A DNA stretch of 47,163 nucleotides from Acidobacteriota bacterium. GTDB lineage: Bacteria > Acidobacteriota > Terriglobia > Terriglobales > Acidobacteriaceae. The notes below the pieces were generated by a model, which worked only from the letters and a program-made list of their open reading frames with translations, had not been told where the DNA came from and did no database searches. Position 1 is the first letter of the stretch; each line of letters opens with the position of its first letter. The stretch lies in NCBI GenBank assembly GCA_021793405.1, contig JAJYSV010000028.1, forward strand, positions 1 to 47,163, in the 5' to 3' direction. A program made the position numbers and the translations under genes. Below, piece after piece: positions 26,757-35,700 of this stretch.

Positions 26757-27374
26757 CTAATCGAGCGAATTATCTTCAGGGGTCTGAGACGACTTTTTCT
26801 CGATGTACCAAAGTCTACGTAGTTCTACGCGCGACTGTTCATCGAGTTCCTCCCCGTCCGGACTTTTGAAGTCATGACCGATGCTCTTCAAAAACGACTG
26901 AAGCCGGGTCGCTGCATTCCGCATAGATGCACCGCACGGTTCGCAGCTTCGCTCTGGATTCGGGCGCGTATGCTCACACCCCCTAAGCTCTAACGCGATC
27001 TCTCGCCAAGACATTGAAGTCCGCAGATGTAATCCCAGAGCGCGGATAGCCTGCTGTGAGGTTTCGTCTCGGGGTCGTCCTCTAGGGCGGCCTGTGGAAC
27101 GTCCGGCGCGAAGCGCAGCCGTCCGTCTGTCTGCGGGAGACAAGTCCTCATCCAGAAGCGCAGCTTGTATCCTTTGCAACTGCTCTGAGTGAGAGAGCGG
27201 ATGAGAGGGTGGCATCAGCCAATCCAGAATCTCAGATGCCTGTTCAGTGGCTTGCCCCCTGATCTGATCGTCATCAGAACCGAGGTCGTCCTTCAGACTT
27301 TCGAGTCGATCCCTGAGAACAAGTTCTACGTTGTAGAGCCAACGATTGACGAACTGTATGACCTCATTCCGCAT
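26757..27374 (-). CDS. Hypothetical protein with Cys/His cluster, divergent from the resolvase
   Basis: A 205-residue protein from ATG 27374 (a TTG at 27383 would add three). I do not recognise the family. The N-terminal half is helical and acidic. The centre is basic, STGRPRGRPRDETSQQAIRALGLHLR, AT-hook-like, then a helix-turn-helix-like segment SMSWREIALELRG followed by CEHTRPNPERSCEPC, a possible metal-binding knuckle. The C terminus is charged. The features suggest a DNA-binding protein, perhaps regulating the divergent resolvase gene whose promoter carries two palindromes. The rest of the 380-bp gap (27375-27755) shows no gene. Confidence 0.6.
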   Translation of the reverse strand: MRNEVIQFVNRWLYNVELVLRDRLESLKDDLGSDDDQIRGQATEQASEILDWLMPPSHPLSHSEQLQRIQAALLDEDLSPADRRTAALRAGRSTGRPRGRPRDETSQQAIRALGLHLRTSMSWREIALELRGCEHTRPNPERSCEPCGASMRNAATRLQSFLKSIGHDFKSPDGEELDEQSRVELRRLWYIEKKSSQTPEDNSLD

Positions 27375-27698
27375 GTGCTGCAATTATCCACGATCAGGAA
27401 ACGATGCCTCGCCACAGCAGGTTGGCACAGAGACCCACCGGAGACTCCCCCGGCGGGGTCAACGCGCAGGGAAGTTACCACCCTAGCTTGCCCGGCAACT
27501 TGCACGCTTCTCCCCCATGATCTGATACTGCTTCTGAGCCGACATCTCAACCCGAAATTTTCGGTGCAACCCGTAGAATCCAAACGAATTTGCAATTTTA
27601 TTACGTATTGTCCGGACGGGTTTTCTGGTTACATCATCTTGCTTAGATTAGGCCCCCTATGGCTTGGCCTAAACCGTTCCCATAGAATGTGCTATTTA

Positions 27699-27748
27699 AC
27701 ATATTCTACAGAATATGTGTTGACAAGCGTATTGCGATACGCCATACT
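27699..27748 (+). promoter_or_regulatory. Resolvase promoter with two palindromic sites
   Basis: TTGACA (27720-27725), a 17-bp spacer and CATACT (27743-27748) form a good sigma70 promoter. The spacer holds GCGTAT-TGCG-ATACGC (27727-27742) and just upstream lies ACATATTC-TACA-GAATATGT (27699-27718), both perfect inverted repeats. Transcription should start at about 27755-27756, at the ATG itself, which predicts a leaderless mRNA and tight repression. Confidence 0.75.
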
Positions 27749-27755
27749 CCGGTAC

Positions 27756-28415
27756 ATGAAAAACGCATTCGCTTACTTGCGCGTCAGTGGGAAGGGTCAA
27801 CTAGAGGGCGACGGATTCACGCGGCAACTGGCAGCTATCAAGAAACACGCATCCGCGAACGGCATCAGGATCGTCCGCATTTTCCGCGAAGAGGGCGTAT
27901 CCGGTACGCGAGATTTGGAGAATCGCCCGGCGCTTCAGGAGTTAATGCTGGCCCTCCACAGCAACGGCACGAAAACGATATTGGTAGAGAAGCTCGACCG
28001 TCTCGCACGCGACCTCATGGTTCAAGAGTCGATCATCGCGGACATGAAGCGAAATCGGTTTGAACTTGTCAGCGTCATGGAACCGGACATGTGCTCAGAC
28101 GATCCCAGCCGCACGCTGATACGCCAGATTCTCGGCGCGTTTTCGCAGTACGAGAGGAGCATGATCGTGCAGAAGTTGCGCGGGGCGCGTCAGCGCATCC
28201 GTACCAAAACCGGACGCTGCGAAGGGCGGAAACCATTTGGCACTCGGCCCGGCGAAAGCGATGTTGTCCAGCGGATGCGTGACCTACGCCAGCAAGGATT
28301 AGCCGTCGACAAGATTGCAGGAACGCTCAATGCTGGCGGTCTCAAGCCGCGTGCGGGGACGCAATGGTATGCAACCTCTGTGTACCGCGTCCTTAAGGCT
28401 GCTGACGCTCTGTAA
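27756..28415 (+). CDS. Small serine recombinase (resolvase/invertase family)
   Basis: A 219-residue protein. The catalytic domain shows Ser11 in FAYLRVSGKGQ, GVSGTRDLENRPALQELM, and LVEKLDRLARDLMVQESII with the conserved Arg; then the long E helix (TLIRQILGAFSQYERSMIVQKLRGARQRIRTKTGRCEGRKPFG) and a short C-terminal helix-turn-helix (LRQQGLAVDKIAGTLNAGG...GTQWYATSVYRVL). ATG 27756 lies at the predicted transcription start and has no Shine-Dalgarno sequence. It could resolve or invert DNA within the element or drive a separate insertion. No obvious invertible segment is seen next to it. Confidence 0.9.
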   Translation: MKNAFAYLRVSGKGQLEGDGFTRQLAAIKKHASANGIRIVRIFREEGVSGTRDLENRPALQELMLALHSNGTKTILVEKLDRLARDLMVQESIIADMKRNRFELVSVMEPDMCSDDPSRTLIRQILGAFSQYERSMIVQKLRGARQRIRTKTGRCEGRKPFGTRPGESDVVQRMRDLRQQGLAVDKIAGTLNAGGLKPRAGTQWYATSVYRVLKAADAL

Positions 28416-28453
28416 GCTCGTTAGAGGCGGTCCTTACGGCTGCTGGACGCTCT
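28389..28453. repeat. Direct repeat at the 3' end of the resolvase gene
   Basis: GTCCTTAAGGCTGCTGACGC plus TCT (28389-28411) recurs as GTCCTTACGGCTGCTGGACG plus CTCT (28430-28453), a period of 41 bp with one substitution and one inserted base. The first copy covers the last codons and stop of the resolvase gene. It may be a recombination footprint or a recombinase site. Confidence 0.6.
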
Positions 28454-28461
28454 CCCCGAAA

Positions 28462-28653
28462 TTACTTGGGAGCCTTTCCGCTCTTCCCTTTGAGAGCATC
28501 TCTGGCCGCAATTTTTGCTAATCCAAGCAAAATGCCGGAGTTCGTCAGAACTGCATCCGGCCAGAGAACATTAGCCGCTCGCTGAATGAGATTAAAATCT
28601 TCCGTGCTCAGCCGCACGTTCACCTGAACGGTGCGTTTACCATTTCGTTCCAT
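28462..28653 (-). CDS. Small ribbon-helix-helix-like protein
   Basis: A 63-residue protein from ATG 28653 (GAGGAG lies directly before it, unusually close, so the start is not certain). RTVQVNVRLSTEDFNLIQRAANVLW has the strand-helix pattern of ribbon-helix-helix DNA-binding proteins (as in MobC-like and antitoxin proteins), followed by a helix and a Lys-rich tail. It diverges from the DUF2188 gene across an 85-bp gap with a good promoter. A role as local repressor or relaxosome component is inference. Confidence 0.6.
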   Translation of the reverse strand: MERNGKRTVQVNVRLSTEDFNLIQRAANVLWPDAVLTNSGILLGLAKIAARDALKGKSGKAPK

Positions 28654-28681
28654 CTCCTCGTTATCGTTACTTATGTGACGA

Positions 28682-28709
28682 ATGACAGCAACGTTATTAA
28701 TGCTATTAT
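28682..28709 (+). promoter_or_regulatory. Probable sigma70 promoter of the DUF2188 gene
   Basis: ATGACA (28682-28687), 16 bp, then TATTAT (28704-28709). It lies 30 bp before the DUF2188 ATG, which has AGGAGG upstream. The divergent small gene starts on the other side. Confidence 0.5.
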
Positions 28710-28738
28710 TGCGCCTGTTAGTAGCAGGAGGCTGAATC

Positions 28739-28939
28739 ATGGCAAACGTAACCATGTACGTGGAACAACGTTCCGACGGTCGCTGGGCCGTGTCCAGACC
28801 GGATGCTAATCGAGCGAGTGTTTTGTCCAACACACGACGAGCGGCGTTAATACGGGCGCACGAAATCGCAGATGGAGGCCCCGTTCATATTCAGGGGCCA
28901 AATGGAAAGTGGATAAAAGAACAGAAACCATCGAAGTGA
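28739..28939 (+). CDS. DUF2188-family small protein
   Basis: A 66-residue protein with the layout of DUF2188: a strand 'VTMYVEQRSDGRWAVSRPDANRASVLSNTRRAAL' followed by a helix of the 'A...A.EIA' kind and 'GPVHIQGPNGKWIKEQ'. The family's function is unknown; members are common on accessory elements. AGGAGG is present eight bases before ATG 28739. It is followed by a short gap and an exported protein gene on the same strand. Confidence 0.8.
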   Translation: MANVTMYVEQRSDGRWAVSRPDANRASVLSNTRRAALIRAHEIADGGPVHIQGPNGKWIKEQKPSK

Positions 28940-28973
28940 ATTGATGAGGCGTCCTGAAATGCAAGGGTCATCT

Positions 28974-29495
28974 ATGTGCATAACCAAGCAAGTCGCTACG
29001 GCGCTTTTGATTGTTTCTGGATTGACGGCATTCGCGTTCGGGAAGAAGAAAGAGGCGGTACAACATGCGCCGTTGCCTGCAATGGTTCTGACAGCTAAGA
29101 CGATTTACATAGACAACAAATCGGACAGGCAGGCTGTCGCAGACATGGCATACACCCAATTAATGAAGTGGGGAAAATACAAAGTAGTGGACAGTAAGGA
29201 AAAGGCTGATCTAGTACTTGTGCTCACGCTTGCCTATTCACATACAGAGCGAGAAGACAGCGATTATGTCAGCCTTTACAACAACAAGACAGGAGCTTGG
29301 ACATCGGGCAATGTTCCCGGAGGGACTTCGACGATCACATGGACTTATACGCAAATGAGATTAGTCGATCCGAAGACCACGGATGTTATGTGGGCAGATC
29401 AAAGAGTTTGGTTGCGTAAGGGTTCTGCAACGGAATGGCTCATCCAGTCTCTCCGTCAGCGCGTAGAAGAGCAAGAAAATGGATCGACCCGATGA
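28974..29495 (+). CDS. Exported protein of unknown function
   Basis: From ATG 28974 (AAGGG at good spacing; earlier in-frame ATGs at 28944 and 28959 would put extra residues before the signal) the 173-residue protein starts MCITKQVATALLIVSGLTAFAFG, a signal peptide. The mature part TIYIDNKSDRQAVADMAYTQLMKWGKYKVVDSKEKADLVLVL...YTQMRLVDPKTTDVMWADQR resembles the beta-rich periplasmic domains that acidobacterial and other genomes carry as DUF4136-like or LpoB-like proteins. No enzyme motif is visible. It shares an ATGA overlap with the next gene, a membrane protein, so they likely act together. Confidence 0.65.
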   Translation: MCITKQVATALLIVSGLTAFAFGKKKEAVQHAPLPAMVLTAKTIYIDNKSDRQAVADMAYTQLMKWGKYKVVDSKEKADLVLVLTLAYSHTEREDSDYVSLYNNKTGAWTSGNVPGGTSTITWTYTQMRLVDPKTTDVMWADQRVWLRKGSATEWLIQSLRQRVEEQENGSTR

Positions 29496-30031
29496 CAATC
29501 GGTTGGGCAATCGTTGTTGTTGCGGTTCTGTATCTACTCGACAAATACCACCTCCTCAAGAAGTCTCTGATAGGGGCTGGAATCGCCTCAATCGTAGTTG
29601 CAATTGGATTCTACAGTTGGATCGGCTTGAGCCTATTGAAGGGGAAATGGGACAATCACCAGTTTGCCAAAGTCCATGAATGCTTTGATCCCTCAACTGG
29701 TAAAACACATCCCGTGAACGATTCTGAGCCGTGGTGCGCAGTGAATGAGGAGGTTCAAGCCCTTGTGCCGATACCACCCGGTGCAACGATTGGGCGCCCG
29801 GTCGATGATGTTCAACCCGCTGGGCCTATTACGCCGCTGTACCCCGCGCCGGACGGAAGTATGGGCGTTCCAAACCCTGACTCCATTCCTCCGGCACCTG
29901 ACGGAAGTCAGGGGCGGAGAATCATTTGCTACAACGAAGAAACTAGGAAAGCCTCCGATGTTCCCATTAAAGGCGGTCACGCGGATTGCAAGCCCCCGTC
30001 GATATTTATGGAAGAAGTGAACCACCCATAA
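29492..30031 (+). CDS. Membrane protein of unknown function, paired with the exported protein
   Basis: A 179-residue protein; ATG 29492 overlaps the previous stop. Two transmembrane helices near the N terminus (about 4-17 and 26-48) are followed by a Pro/Gly-rich region (VPIPPGATIGRPVDDVQPAGPITPLYPAPDGS) containing repeats of the form 'PAPDGS.G' and Cys residues (HECFDPSTG, EPWCAVNE, IICYNEE, HADCKPP) that could form disulfides outside the membrane. I do not recognise the family. Coupling to the upstream exported protein suggests an envelope complex encoded as cargo. Confidence 0.6.
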   Translation: MTIGWAIVVVAVLYLLDKYHLLKKSLIGAGIASIVVAIGFYSWIGLSLLKGKWDNHQFAKVHECFDPSTGKTHPVNDSEPWCAVNEEVQALVPIPPGATIGRPVDDVQPAGPITPLYPAPDGSMGVPNPDSIPPAPDGSQGRRIICYNEETRKASDVPIKGGHADCKPPSIFMEEVNHP

Positions 30032-30067
30032 CACTAGAAGAACAGCGAAGCAGCGAGGCAATAAGAG

Positions 30068-30496
30068 ATGTCAAGTGGCGGGGCGTCATTGGGTACGGTC
30101 TATTTTGTTCAAGAACGTCCCTCATTCTTGATAAAAATCGGCGCGACGGCAGATTGCCCGTACCTCCGTTTGGGGCAATTGAGAAGGAAAATGCAGAAAA
30201 CTGACCGATATAGTGAATATGAACTCCTCGGTGTGGTTGATGTTCCAAGCGATCTTGATGCGAGCTGTAGTAAAACAAAACATGCTATTCAGAGTCACTT
30301 CGAGCAGTTGCGGGATAACGGCGACTGGTTTCGACCAGGCTCTCAACTTTTGAGCTACATTCAGCAGCATACTCGCATTCACATCTGTGACCGGACATGT
30401 CCAGACGGCTCTTCTAGATATGAAGATAGGCGTGCAGACGAGGAGAGGGCGTCTGCCGCCATTCTCGGAGCGCGACGGAATTATTGGAAGGCTTAA
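30068..30496 (+). CDS. GIY-YIG-family nuclease (T5orf172/Mug113-like)
   Basis: A 142-residue protein. TVYFVQERPSFLIKIGATADCPYLRLGQLRRKM follows the GIY-YIG pattern (the two motif strands being VYFV and IKIG, with Arg on the following helix), and LLGVVDVPSDLDASCSKTKHAIQSHFEQLRDNGDWFRPG matches the 'E..lH..f......EWF' block that ends such domains. Members of this subfamily occur in phages and mobile elements and are not tied to one function. ATG 30068 has AAGAG upstream only weakly. Confidence 0.7.
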   Translation: MSSGGASLGTVYFVQERPSFLIKIGATADCPYLRLGQLRRKMQKTDRYSEYELLGVVDVPSDLDASCSKTKHAIQSHFEQLRDNGDWFRPGSQLLSYIQQHTRIHICDRTCPDGSSRYEDRRADEERASAAILGARRNYWKA

Positions 30497-30847
30497 CGGC
30501 GAAGTTCAACCGGGTATTAGGTATTCATAATCTCCATTGGCTATAGGTGGGGTTCAACTACGGATAGGGGTACTAGCGTCGCGCCATTCCAGCCTTTTCT
30601 GTGACCGCTTCTGTGATTGATTGCGGCGAATGTTGCCCGATTTCAGCCGTGGTAATATCTCGCAAGCCTGTATGAATACTAGCGATCTCTGCACTTAGAG
30701 CCTCAGCCTTAGACACGTTCGCCGCAAATTGGTTCAAACTTTGCGTGCTTAGGGACGCCAATTAAATCAACCACTTCCAAATCCCGTCCAAAATTTTGTA
30801 GGTCCGTTATAGTCCGATAAACGAAATGTTCGGTTTGGGCTTGCATT
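30497..30847. other. Gene-poor gap with one doubtful small frame
   Basis: A 62-codon minus-strand frame at 30573-30761 (TTG start, helical composition) is the only candidate, and I cannot support it from sequence. A perfect 8-bp inverted repeat GCTTGCAT-TTC-ATGCAAGC (30839-30857) lies across the stop codon of the tyrosine integrase and may end its transcript. This gap is also where the att site of that integrase could lie. Confidence 0.4.
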
Positions 30848-31996
30848 TCATGCAAGCAGTTTCTGATCTTGCAGCATGGTCACAATGCGACTCTGAGCGT
30901 CGCGTTTGTTCTGGGTGATGGCCTGTGCGTACAGGTTCATCGTCACCAGGCTGTTTGCATGGCGCAGCAGTTCTTGCACCGTCTTGACATCCTCACCGTT
31001 GGCCTTGAGGCACGTCGCATAGGTGCGGCGGAAGGTATGCCAGCCGATTCCCTCGATTCCCAGTTTCTTGGCTGCTGGCAGGATATGCGCCCGATAAAAT
31101 GCGCCGGCCCAGTACGGCAATTTTCCATTCGAATGCGGACTTGCAAAGACCCAATCCTCAGTTCGTGGATAAGGGCTTGCTAGCCGCCAGTTGTACAGCG
31201 ATTCCGCGAGCCGGGGATCGAGCGGCACGGGTTTGCGGCTGGCCTCTGTCTTGCACTCGCCGAGATGCTGCATGACGATGGAGCGGGTGACAGAGATTTG
31301 CAGTTTTTCAAAATCAATGTCGCTCCACTTCAAGGCCAGCAGTTCTCCCACACGCAGGCCGGTAAGCACGTCGAGAAAAACAGCGGTCCGCGCCGGCTCA
31401 CGCAACAAATCGAGCAGAGCTGCGGTTTCCTCAATGCTCAGGACCAAAGGAATCCTGGCCCGCTTCGCACTTTGGCGCACGTGCGTAATGGGATTCTTGT
31501 CGTGCCATTCCCATCGGATCGCGTGATTGAAGACAGCGTGCATGATGTTTCGCATTTTCGCCTTGCTGCCATTCGACAGCTTGAGCGAACGCAACCACTC
31601 TTCAACAACGACCGCCCGAACGTCCTTCACTCGGTATTCGCCCCAACGGGGCAAGATCCACTTGCGAAAGTAGCCTTCATACGTTCTGCAGGTCGCATAG
31701 GTTTTGTTCGAGCCTTCGCCGAGTTCCTTTTGCCGGTAGTGATCGATAAGTATCTGAACACTGATCGGGGCCAGGCTCGTGCGCGGACTCTCCACGTTGA
31801 TGTCAACCCGAAGCGCGACCACAGCTTTTTGTGCGGCGGTTTCGTTCGGATACTGTTCAAGGGTTCCCAGCACCAGGTTGCGGCGGCGACGACTGCCGTC
31901 AGGCTGGGCTTCGTACCATCGGTACTCCCAAGCCTTCCGGCTCCCGGCGCGCTGCACAAGTCGGAGGCTGCCTTGCTGAAATCGTGATCGTCTCAT
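30848..31996 (-). CDS. Tyrosine recombinase/integrase (complete)
   Basis: A 382-residue integrase with an N-terminal arm-binding region (residues about 1-60, Arg-rich), a SAM-like core-binding domain (about 95-190) and the catalytic domain with RxKHxRHxxY residues: Arg in LTGLRVGELLALKW, Lys in the TEASRKPVPL strand, His-x2-Arg in IGWHTFRRTYAT, His in LLRHANSLVTMNLY with the nucleophilic Tyr. The catalytic set looks complete. Upstream on the same strand is an excisionase-like gene. Its integration target is not identified; it sits inside the 21.4-kb segment and may mark a nested element. Confidence 0.92.
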   Translation of the reverse strand: MRRSRFQQGSLRLVQRAGSRKAWEYRWYEAQPDGSRRRRNLVLGTLEQYPNETAAQKAVVALRVDINVESPRTSLAPISVQILIDHYRQKELGEGSNKTYATCRTYEGYFRKWILPRWGEYRVKDVRAVVVEEWLRSLKLSNGSKAKMRNIMHAVFNHAIRWEWHDKNPITHVRQSAKRARIPLVLSIEETAALLDLLREPARTAVFLDVLTGLRVGELLALKWSDIDFEKLQISVTRSIVMQHLGECKTEASRKPVPLDPRLAESLYNWRLASPYPRTEDWVFASPHSNGKLPYWAGAFYRAHILPAAKKLGIEGIGWHTFRRTYATCLKANGEDVKTVQELLRHANSLVTMNLYAQAITQNKRDAQSRIVTMLQDQKLLA

Positions 31997-32046
31997 TTCC
32001 TCTCCAAATCAAGGGTGGTGAGACGGCACGGATAGCTACTTTCAGC

Positions 32047-32268
32047 CTACTGTGCCTTGTCGTCGTCGTCGAGTGGATTGATTCTTTCACCGGATTGAAA
32101 CAGGTCGGAGGCGCGGAAGCGCCACAACTTGCCGACACGGACGCCGTGAACGATCCCATTTCGTGCGTAACGTTGAAGAGTTTTGGGGTGAACTCGAATG
32201 ATGGCTGCTGCCCGATCACTATCCAGCAGCGGTTCGAATGAGGCGGGAGAATGAGGGAAATCGAACAT
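32047..32268 (-). CDS. Excisionase-like helix-turn-helix protein
   Basis: From ATG 32268 (AAGGAG at 10 bases) the 73-residue protein carries a MerR-like winged helix: LLDSDRAAAIIRVHPKTLQRYARNGIVHGVRVGKLWRFRASDL, the standard pattern of AlpA/Xis-type proteins (helix-turn-helix then RVGK.wrF...dl). It lies 50 bp before the tyrosine integrase and most likely controls direction or expression of that integrase. The C terminus is acidic. Confidence 0.8.
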   Translation of the reverse strand: MFDFPHSPASFEPLLDSDRAAAIIRVHPKTLQRYARNGIVHGVRVGKLWRFRASDLFQSGERINPLDDDDKAQ

Positions 32269-32505
32269 GGTTCGCACGCTCCTTAACACCACAATGTGTG
32301 GGGCCAAGGAGCGCTGTCAACCCACGGATTGGGGCGCGTTTTCACTCTCATGGATGCGACGTACGAAGCAAAAGCGAACGGTTGGGTACAGGAAGTGCAT
32401 AGAAGTGCACCATTGTCCTTCTTTGGCATCCATTGTCCTCGTGGGTTTTCGATCTCACAAAAACGAAATTAGTTTCGGACCTCTATTCCACTGGACAAAT
32501 CCCGC

Positions 32506-32641
32506 TGACATTCCCCGGATAGCAGCAGCATAGCCGAGGCGCGGGCGGTGTCAAGGGCGGCTACGCCGCCGCTTCGCGGTCAAGACCCTTGACACCACCC
32601 TCTCCGCCTCGGCACACAATCCTAATATCCGGGGAATGTCA
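32506..32641. repeat. 136-bp imperfect inverted repeat (long palindrome, copy 2)
   Basis: Arms: TGACATTCCCCGGATA (32506-32521) with TATCCGGGGAATGTCA (32626-32641); GCCGAGGCG (32533-32541) with CGCCTCGGC (32605-32613); GGTGTCAAGGG (32547-32557) with CCCTTGACACC (32586-32596). The apex is a GGCGGCTACGCCGCC hairpin. The core GTCAAGGG...CCCTTGAC and the overall size match copy 1 at 1937-2085, although the outer arms differ. It lies between the excisionase and STAND-like genes; 32269-32711 has no other feature I can support. Confidence 0.8.
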
Positions 32642-32711
32642 ATTTCCTTGTCTTCCGCGAAACATCCTAGTCTGAAGTTTCCAAAGCTGCACCAACAATT
32701 GAAGGTGAAAA

Positions 32712-35700
32712 TTACTCGCGGAGGCGAAGTTGCTCTGCCTCAGTGTCTTCACGCTGTGCCTCTCGCTCCAAACTTTCGGCTTGGGCAATGAGCAAAGCCT
32801 TCGTCCGTGGCCATCGATCTAGTTCTCGAGCCTCGCCTCGGATTGCAATTGCCAGTTCGCGCTCCTGCTTGCCACCCTCAAACGGACCGCGAGTTGTTAC
32901 GCCGCGGGAGTTCATGAGCCCGATATAGATTCCCTTCTCGATCTGACCTGCTTTCCACTTCTCCAACCCTTCGCGAATCGCCCTGTGAGGCCAAACATTG
33001 TCCTCGGGATCGGCGGGGGCGTGGGTGAGGAGCTTTCCTATATACTGTTCAGCAATTTCGGAGCGGTCCTGTTCCTTCGCGATGGTTTGTGCTTCTTGAA
33101 CCCATCGATTCAGAACTGAGCCGTCGATGTCATTCCCGGATTGGCCGGGAACTCGGCTAAAGCTTTCAAGCAAAGTGATTCCGACTTGTGCGCGAGCCTG
33201 TTCTTCGGATGTCGGAGAGTGCTTCGAATCATTGCGTTTAGAGGCCGGCCGGAAAACATCTGCAACAACCTGCACGAAGAAAGCTGGGCTTTGTGCCAAG
33301 TAGCGATCCAAGGCAGATTCGGGATCTACGTTCATCCACATTTGGCGAAGGAGTGGAAGATAACGATATTCAAGAGCAGCCACCTTCTCCAGGGACAGGT
33401 CTTCGCGGACCTGTAGTGCTTGAAAGACTTGCTGAAGATGGAAAGAAATGCCTCCTCGGATGAGCTCTGGCCGGGCGACAATCTGCTGCTCAAAAGCGAT
33501 AAGTGCCTCGATTAACTGAGAGCTCGAGATTTCTGACGCGCGGTCAGACAGCGCTTCAATGACGAACTCCGGACGCTCGAAAAGCAAGTATTGACTTACG
33601 ACGTACGATAATTCCTCCCCAGTGGATTTAAGCCCCCACGGTGATTTCGCCTGCCAGAACCCCTTCTCTTCAACTGCGCCGAACTGGGCAATCCAATTCC
33701 AGACTAGAGGAACAATTGGCCACCACTCGCTGAGGCTCGGTAGTAACTCCACCTGAATTCTTCCCGCGTCAATTTCATGTTGAATGTGCGAGAGCCAGGA
33801 ATCCCCGAATCGAATGAATGCTGCACTAGATACGCCCGACGAAAATCGAGCCGGCCTTTCGGGCAGCCCTTCGCATATCAGGATTGCGTTCATCGCCTCG
33901 GAGGGGGATTTCGCTATGCTTCCAAACACGCCTCCTACAACGGACGGGGCTTCTACGCGGGATGCAAAATCGACGACTCCCTGAATGCCGAAGGAGGCCG
34001 CTATGCGTTCGACCGCGCTTCTTCGGAGTTCCTCCACCTGCTCCAAGAGCCTGCTGGAATCGAGCCGTGGAATATCAGGAAACCTCTCAGTAAAAAGGTG
34101 CTCATCCTGAATTCCGGGCTTTCCCGGAGCAATTCGCTCTGCAATCTGTTCCAGGGCCTCGATCTGACTATCCTCCATTACCCATTTTGCTGAGGGATAT
34201 GCACGGTGATGCCGAGTTATTTGTGCAAGCTCTCTCCACAGCGCCGGGAGTTGTTCGGCGCCCATCTGGTCTACCGCATTCCCAAACGCCGAGATCAGTC
34301 GATCTCTATCGGCCGTGGGAAGTTCGTGAACTTCTTTCAGCAATGCTGACCATCGTTTGTCATCTAATCCTGCAAGCTGGATGGCCATGGTCAAGATTGC
34401 GCTAATGGTCTTGAACAATACCGGGTAGGTGAGTTTCTCGCGTTCAGATGCCCCGGCGTCTCGAAATCGCGGGGATTCCGAGTTAAATTGGATTTGGCCG
34501 TGTCTGGGCAAAAGACCCAGTATTAGCTGCCACGCAATGTGTGGCTGGGTAGAAACCAAGTTCTCCAATACAGCCAGTCGCATCTCGAGCGACGCGTTGG
34601 TCGCCGGCTTCCAGATCAAGAACAAGGAGCGAATACTCGCTAACGGGCGGTTCGAAAGGCTGCCGCCCGGGTCGATCGCGACCAGTCCCGCCAAGATATC
34701 GGTTGTCCGCTGCAGGTACTTGGGGTCATGCCCAATCCGCTCTAATGCCCACAAGAGACCAGTATGTGGGCTGCTGGACCAGAACGAACTGCTTTCGCGG
34801 CTGTCTTGGAAGACGGGCTTCAGTTTTGCCCCGTCGCCCTCAAGCATTTGCTCGAGGGCCGACAATAAAGGGTCGGGAGCCGCCTCCATCAGCATCGGTA
34901 GTTGCCGTGAAAGACTTGCGATAACTCGGTAATCGTCTCTTAGGCCAGGTAGGGCCTCGACAAGCCCAGAGACAAACAACTCCGGTGAAGGTGCTGGTGT
35001 CTGCACGTCATTCTCCCTGCCCATTGCAGACAAGATGAGCAGCGTTGTCGTCAGCCCATCTCGAAGCCACTCGCTGTGCTTTAGAACCTTGCCGTTGAGT
35101 GAAGCATACATCCGTTCACGCGGCGGTAATTCCAGAGCTGGATCAAGCTCTGATAGCACTTCAGCGACTGCCTGTCCCAGTGTCGTAAGGCGCTCCTGCT
35201 GGAGGAGATGTGAGATATGGACAAAAAGGTCCACGGGTGCTCGTACTGCCCAAATGGAGCCAACAAGTTCCAGAGGCGCATCGGCCAAGGAAAGAAACTC
35301 CCTTAGACCCGCCTCAACGTCTTCGTATGAATTAGCTCCTGCGAGAGCCACAATGATTGATTTGTCAGCCTCCTTCGATTGGTCCCACGCTCCCGCGAGG
35401 AAGGCTGGAATAAGTCTTTGATCATTGCTCCATGCAGGACGCTCCGCCGTAGCGCTTGGGATTCTCCTGGCCAGAATGCTCACACTTCTGCCACATTCAT
35501 AAGCTCGCCTCAGAGCCTCATCTTCGGAGAATCCCATCTCCTGGAGCCCCTCGCTCATTTCGTATGCTGAAGGACGGGGCAGAGTGATCGCGGATGAGGG
35601 CTTGATCGTGTCTCTGCCAATCGGCACGATGACACGATGTCCCTCATTTGCAAGCATGCCTGCAGCGCCAGTTGCGCCGCCCCGAACAGCCATGATCAGA

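Noticed and set aside
30573-30761. 62-codon minus-strand frame in the gap after the GIY-YIG gene
   Set aside because: TTG start, no ribosome-binding site and no family resemblance; cannot be supported beyond helical composition.
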